Assembly: GCA_035541855.1 (NCBI GenBank)
Contig: DATKMM010000018.1
Coordinates: 1-8,308 of the forward strand
Direction of reading: 5' to 3'
Source of the DNA: JAJXYP01 sp035541855
GTDB taxonomy: Bacteria; Patescibacteriota; Minisyncoccia; UBA6257; 2-01-FULL-56-20
DNA length: 8,308 nucleotides
Positions 6,320-8,308 of the stretch are shown one piece after another. Each line of letters starts with the position of its first letter. Position 1 is the stretch's first letter. Under the pieces are notes generated by a model. That model saw only the letters and a list, made by a program, of their open reading frames with translations. It made no database searches and was not told where the DNA came from. The position numbers were made by a program, and so were the translations under genes.

Positions 6320-6328
6320 GTCAGTAAA

Positions 6329-6337
6329 ATTCTAACA
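6329..6337 (-). promoter_or_regulatory. Possible extended -10 promoter upstream of prgI
   Basis: Read on the minus strand this is TGTTAGAAT, an extended -10 element (TGn followed by TAGAAT, five of six matches to TATAAT). No good -35 box is present at 16-18 bp, which is usual for extended -10 promoters. The predicted start would be near 6322, giving a leader of about 26 nt that contains the GC hairpin at 6305-6319. It lies in the longest intergenic gap of the window. It would allow prgI and the downstream genes to be expressed separately from the two upstream genes. Motif-only evidence. Confidence 0.35.
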
Positions 6338-6363
6338 CTTAACGCCGCAAACCCAAACCTTCC

Positions 6364-7518
6364 CTAAAGAAAATCCTTTACGATAACTTTCGATTTTTCA
6401 GTGGCTGGCGGCGTCCGGGGGCCGGGCGGAACCGGTGGCGGCGCGGTGACCTGCTGTTTCGGCGTAGTGACCTCGGTGATCGTCCGCGGGCCGGCGCTTG
6501 GGATCGGCGGCGGGGCCGGCATCCGGGGACCGCCCGCGAAGGCCGGTTTCGGTGCCGGCGGCACGGGTGCCGTCGTCGTGCCAAATTCCAATATGGCTGG
6601 CCGCACCGGCGCCGGCATCGGGACGCTCCCCTTCATCTGGTCCCGCGCGCCAAGCTTGGCTTGTATGTCGGGGGAATTCTGGACCGTTGCCGAGGTTGAG
6701 ACCTGGTGCAGCATGACCGGCGCCGGCTCGGGCGGTTTCGGCGCCGGTGCAGGCGCGGGTTTCGGCGCGCTCCCGCCTTTCAGAATATCCAGCCGGTCGA
6801 ACTCGCTCACCGTTTTTACCGGCGAGCCCGGCGTTGTCGGCTGTGCCGCCGCCGGTTTCGGGGTCTGCGCCACTACCGGCGCCGATGGTCTCGGCGGCAC
6901 GGGCACGGCAGGCGTTATCGTGCCAAGCCTGACCACCGGTCCCTGCGGCGTGGCCTTGGACCAGCCCGCATCAAAGGGCTTCGCAGGTTGCGGAGCAGCG
7001 GACATCGGCGCCAGGATTGGTACCGGTTTCGGTGCCGGCACTGGCGGCACGGGCACAGGCGCGGCAAACTTCGGCGTCGCCTGAAAGGTCTGCGCGATCA
7101 TCTTCGGTGCCGGCTGGAAGTCCATCGGCACCGGCGTAGCAGGGTTCACGCTGTTGAGCGCCTGATTTTTTATTATCGGCATTTGGAATTTTTCGAGCAA
7201 ATCGAGGTTGATCCCATAATCCGATAATTCTTTTTGCATCGGTGCAAGAACGGCGCGTTTTATTTCGGCCGTTATTGCAAGGGCGCGATCTTTGTCGATA
7301 TTGAGCTGAGCGGCGAGTTCTCCGCTGAAATATTCCGCAGAGATATCTTTAATCTGAAGCCTCTGCAAAAGCTTGGCGATGATATATTCATCTTGATGCG
7401 CAATCTTGAAATGCTGATTAATCGCTTCTATGGCATCCAGGACTCCCTCGGATCCAAATTGGGTTCGAAGAATAGGAGGAACCGACGAAAGTCGTGAGTA
7501 GAGTGTTTTGGTGTCCAT
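6364..7518 (-). CDS. Pro/Ala/Lys-rich protein with helical N-terminal module, T4SS-cluster associated
   Basis: This 384-residue protein has two parts. Residues 1-115 are helical and well-ordered in composition (SSVPPILRTQFGSEG, then EYFSGELAAQLNIDKDRALA, then PMQKELSDYGINLDLL). From memory, this layout of a short 'SLP' helix, an 'F..L...L.I...rA..Ia.eI' stretch and 'P...eL...GI' recurs in hypothetical proteins next to PrgI/VirB4 genes in Patescibacteria; I have no family name for it. Residues about 120-384 are disordered and rich in Pro, Ala, Val and Lys, with PAPKP at 161-165, 258-262 and 321-325 and near-copies between them. Such Pro-Lys tails resemble those of TonB or VirB10, which span distance, but no membrane anchor or signal peptide is seen here, so a cytosolic scaffold is equally possible. 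The ATG at 7518 is the first in frame after the preceding stop and lacks a Shine-Dalgarno; the gap upstream is 16 bp. It ends in TAG, 68 bp before prgI. Confidence 0.85.
   Translation of the reverse strand: MDTKTLYSRLSSVPPILRTQFGSEGVLDAIEAINQHFKIAHQDEYIIAKLLQRLQIKDISAEYFSGELAAQLNIDKDRALAITAEIKRAVLAPMQKELSDYGINLDLLEKFQMPIIKNQALNSVNPATPVPMDFQPAPKMIAQTFQATPKFAAPVPVPPVPAPKPVPILAPMSAAPQPAKPFDAGWSKATPQGPVVRLGTITPAVPVPPRPSAPVVAQTPKPAAAQPTTPGSPVKTVSEFDRLDILKGGSAPKPAPAPAPKPPEPAPVMLHQVSTSATVQNSPDIQAKLGARDQMKGSVPMPAPVRPAILEFGTTTAPVPPAPKPAFAGGPRMPAPPPIPSAGPRTITEVTTPKQQVTAPPPVPPGPRTPPATEKSKVIVKDFL
6400..7160 (-). repeat. Degenerate Pro-Lys codon repeat within the Pro-rich gene
   Basis: The part of the gene encoding the disordered tail reiterates short GC-rich units. 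On the plus strand GGTTTCGGTGCCGGC occurs near 6543 and again near 7025, with variants GGTTTCGGCGCCGGT near 6724 and GGTTTCGGCGCGCTC near 6759; on the coding strand these give the PAPKP-type peptide repeats. A second unit, GGCGGCACGGG, recurs near 6558, 6893 and 7043. The copies are irregularly spaced and imperfect, which fits expansion of a linker by slippage or small duplications followed by drift rather than a mobile or regulatory repeat. Confidence 0.6.
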
Positions 7519-7534
7519 GGGTATTATTTTTTCA

Positions 7535-8308
7535 TTAGTTTAGAACACTCCCCCAATTGGGGCTCGACTCCATATGCTTTATGATCTTCTCGAGGTTTCT
7601 TAACTCGGGCGGTGCTCCGGCAGCCGCCGCGGCTGCCGCTAGCGCTGCGGTATCGAGCTCAAATTTTCCAGTCGGCGTTCCCGGCGTTCCCGGCGGGCTA
7701 TTTGCAGGAGGAGGAGTTATAATCGGCTTCCTAAGTCCGAAAGCATTAATAATTGCCCTCACCGAATCGGTTATATTATTTTGTCTTTCTTGGCTCCCTC
7801 TGGTAGTGTCGCTGCCCAGAGCCCCGAGCTGAGCCGGCGTTAGTGTAAGTATGGCATTCTGCAGCATCGCAGGGGTAATATGGGCACCCAGCCTGGCTGA
7901 CGCCGCTGCGGGATTTACAAGGTTGAAAATCTGCGGGTTTACCTGAATGACATCTCCTTTCGCTTCTCTGACAGCGCGAGCCGTAGCTTGTTCCCGGGTT
8001 TCACCAGGTCTCTGTGGCATCAAATCGGGCCGATTGTTCGTCACCTTATCCAAATTACCCAAATTCGAAGCCGTAGCGACAAACCTATCCATAAGAGGCG
8101 TGATGCGGGCATCCGTGGTAAGGTCTCGTCTCGCCAATTCCTGCGCAAGGGCGGCTGCTTTTACGGGATCCACGAAGGCACCCTTTGAAGTTGCCCGTGC
8201 GATAATCCCCTCATTAGTCAGAGACTTCAATTCATTATCAACATGTTCCTGAATATCTTTTTCCCGATCATGCTTGACGGTTTCGGGAGCTGCATTTTTT
8301 GCAACAGC
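7535..8308 (-). CDS. C-terminal part of an unrecognised Ala-rich protein (5' end outside window)
   Basis: The frame is open from the right edge to a TAA stop, giving 257 visible residues. A TTG codon at 8230 could be read as a start, but 26 sense codons continue upstream of it to the edge, so this is most likely the tail of a longer protein. I do not recognise the family. The visible part begins with a charged helical stretch (KHDREKDIQEHVDNE), continues with helix-prone Ala-rich sequence (VDPVKAAALAQELARRDL), then a Pro/Gly/Thr linker (PPPANSPPGTPGTPTG), a poly-Ala segment (AALAAAAAAAGAPPEL), and a short charged C-terminus ending WGSVLN. No transmembrane helix or catalytic motif is visible in this part. 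It is the first gene of the block and ends 16 bp before the Pro-rich gene, so it probably shares its transcript. By position in comparable Patescibacteria clusters it could be the cytosolic tail of a large membrane component, but that is a guess. Base composition is less GC-rich than in the VirB4 gene. Confidence 0.8.
   Translation of the reverse strand, partial: AVAKNAAPETVKHDREKDIQEHVDNELKSLTNEGIIARATSKGAFVDPVKAAALAQELARRDLTTDARITPLMDRFVATASNLGNLDKVTNNRPDLMPQRPGETREQATARAVREAKGDVIQVNPQIFNLVNPAAASARLGAHITPAMLQNAILTLTPAQLGALGSDTTRGSQERQNNITDSVRAIINAFGLRKPIITPPPANSPPGTPGTPTGKFELDTAALAAAAAAAGAPPELRNLEKIIKHMESSPNWGSVLN

Noticed and set aside
6401..7084. Plus-strand Gly-rich open frame of 227 codons
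   Set aside because: Mirror of the Pro/Ala-rich tail; Gly richness follows from the reverse complement of Pro codons.
7519..7534. Promoter in the gap before the Pro-rich gene (AATAAT four bases before ATG)
   Set aside because: Five of six matches to TATAAT, but the spacing is too short for normal initiation and there is no extended TG; an A-rich initiation site is enough.
7615..7655. Poly-Ala coding stretch as a tandem repeat or array
   Set aside because: Mixed Ala codons without a regular unit; it is a protein low-complexity segment.

Overview
The window looks like part of a chromosome of a Patescibacteria (Candidate Phyla Radiation) bacterium, probably from one of the more GC-rich lineages. 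The evidence is the gene set and order: a small type IV secretion system (T4SS)-like cluster with a PrgI-family protein, a VirB4 ATPase split into two genes, and a short two-helix T4SS pilin. These are interspersed with lineage-specific membrane and low-complexity proteins. TGA is used as a stop by at least four of the genes, so the recoded UGA-glycine code of Gracilibacteria/Absconditabacteria is excluded. No finer taxonomy can be supported from this sequence.

All eight genes lie on the minus strand and read from high to low coordinates as one tightly packed, probably co-transcribed block. In transcription order they are: (1) the C-terminal part of an unrecognised Ala/Pro-containing protein (7535-8308, open at the right edge); (2) a 384-residue protein with a helical N-terminal module and a long Pro/Ala/Lys tail (6364-7518); (3) a PrgI-family membrane protein (5669-6295); (4) the separate N-terminal domain of VirB4 (4925-5641); (5) the VirB4 ATPase (3199-4932); (6) a membrane protein with a Gly/Ala/Glu-rich cytosolic-type tail (2206-3192); (7) a secreted protein of two Ig-like beta-sandwich repeats (1482-2183); (8) a VirB2/TrbC-like T4SS pilin (1132-1485). 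A ninth, membrane-anchored beta-propeller protein follows (1-1118, running off the left edge). Junctions are overlaps of 8 bp and 4 bp or gaps of 6 to 68 bp. No stretch over 300 bases is gene-free, and there are no RNA genes, insertion sequences, CRISPR arrays or recognisable terminators.

The likely logic is an envelope-spanning machine. The two VirB4 pieces would supply ATP-driven pilin handling or substrate transfer, PrgI and the 328-residue protein would form the inner-membrane platform, and the pilin would be the filament subunit. The Ig-like and beta-propeller proteins would act outside the membrane. No relaxase, VirD4 coupling protein or VirB11 is seen in the window, so a role in conjugation cannot be argued from it.

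Regulatory features of interest are AT-rich pockets in otherwise GC-rich DNA just before start codons. Two of them carry a near-identical TATAAT-GAAyAC-(T)-ATG arrangement that would give leaderless transcripts. Compact GC hairpins stand before prgI and before the VirB4 N-domain gene. Almost no start has a Shine-Dalgarno sequence.
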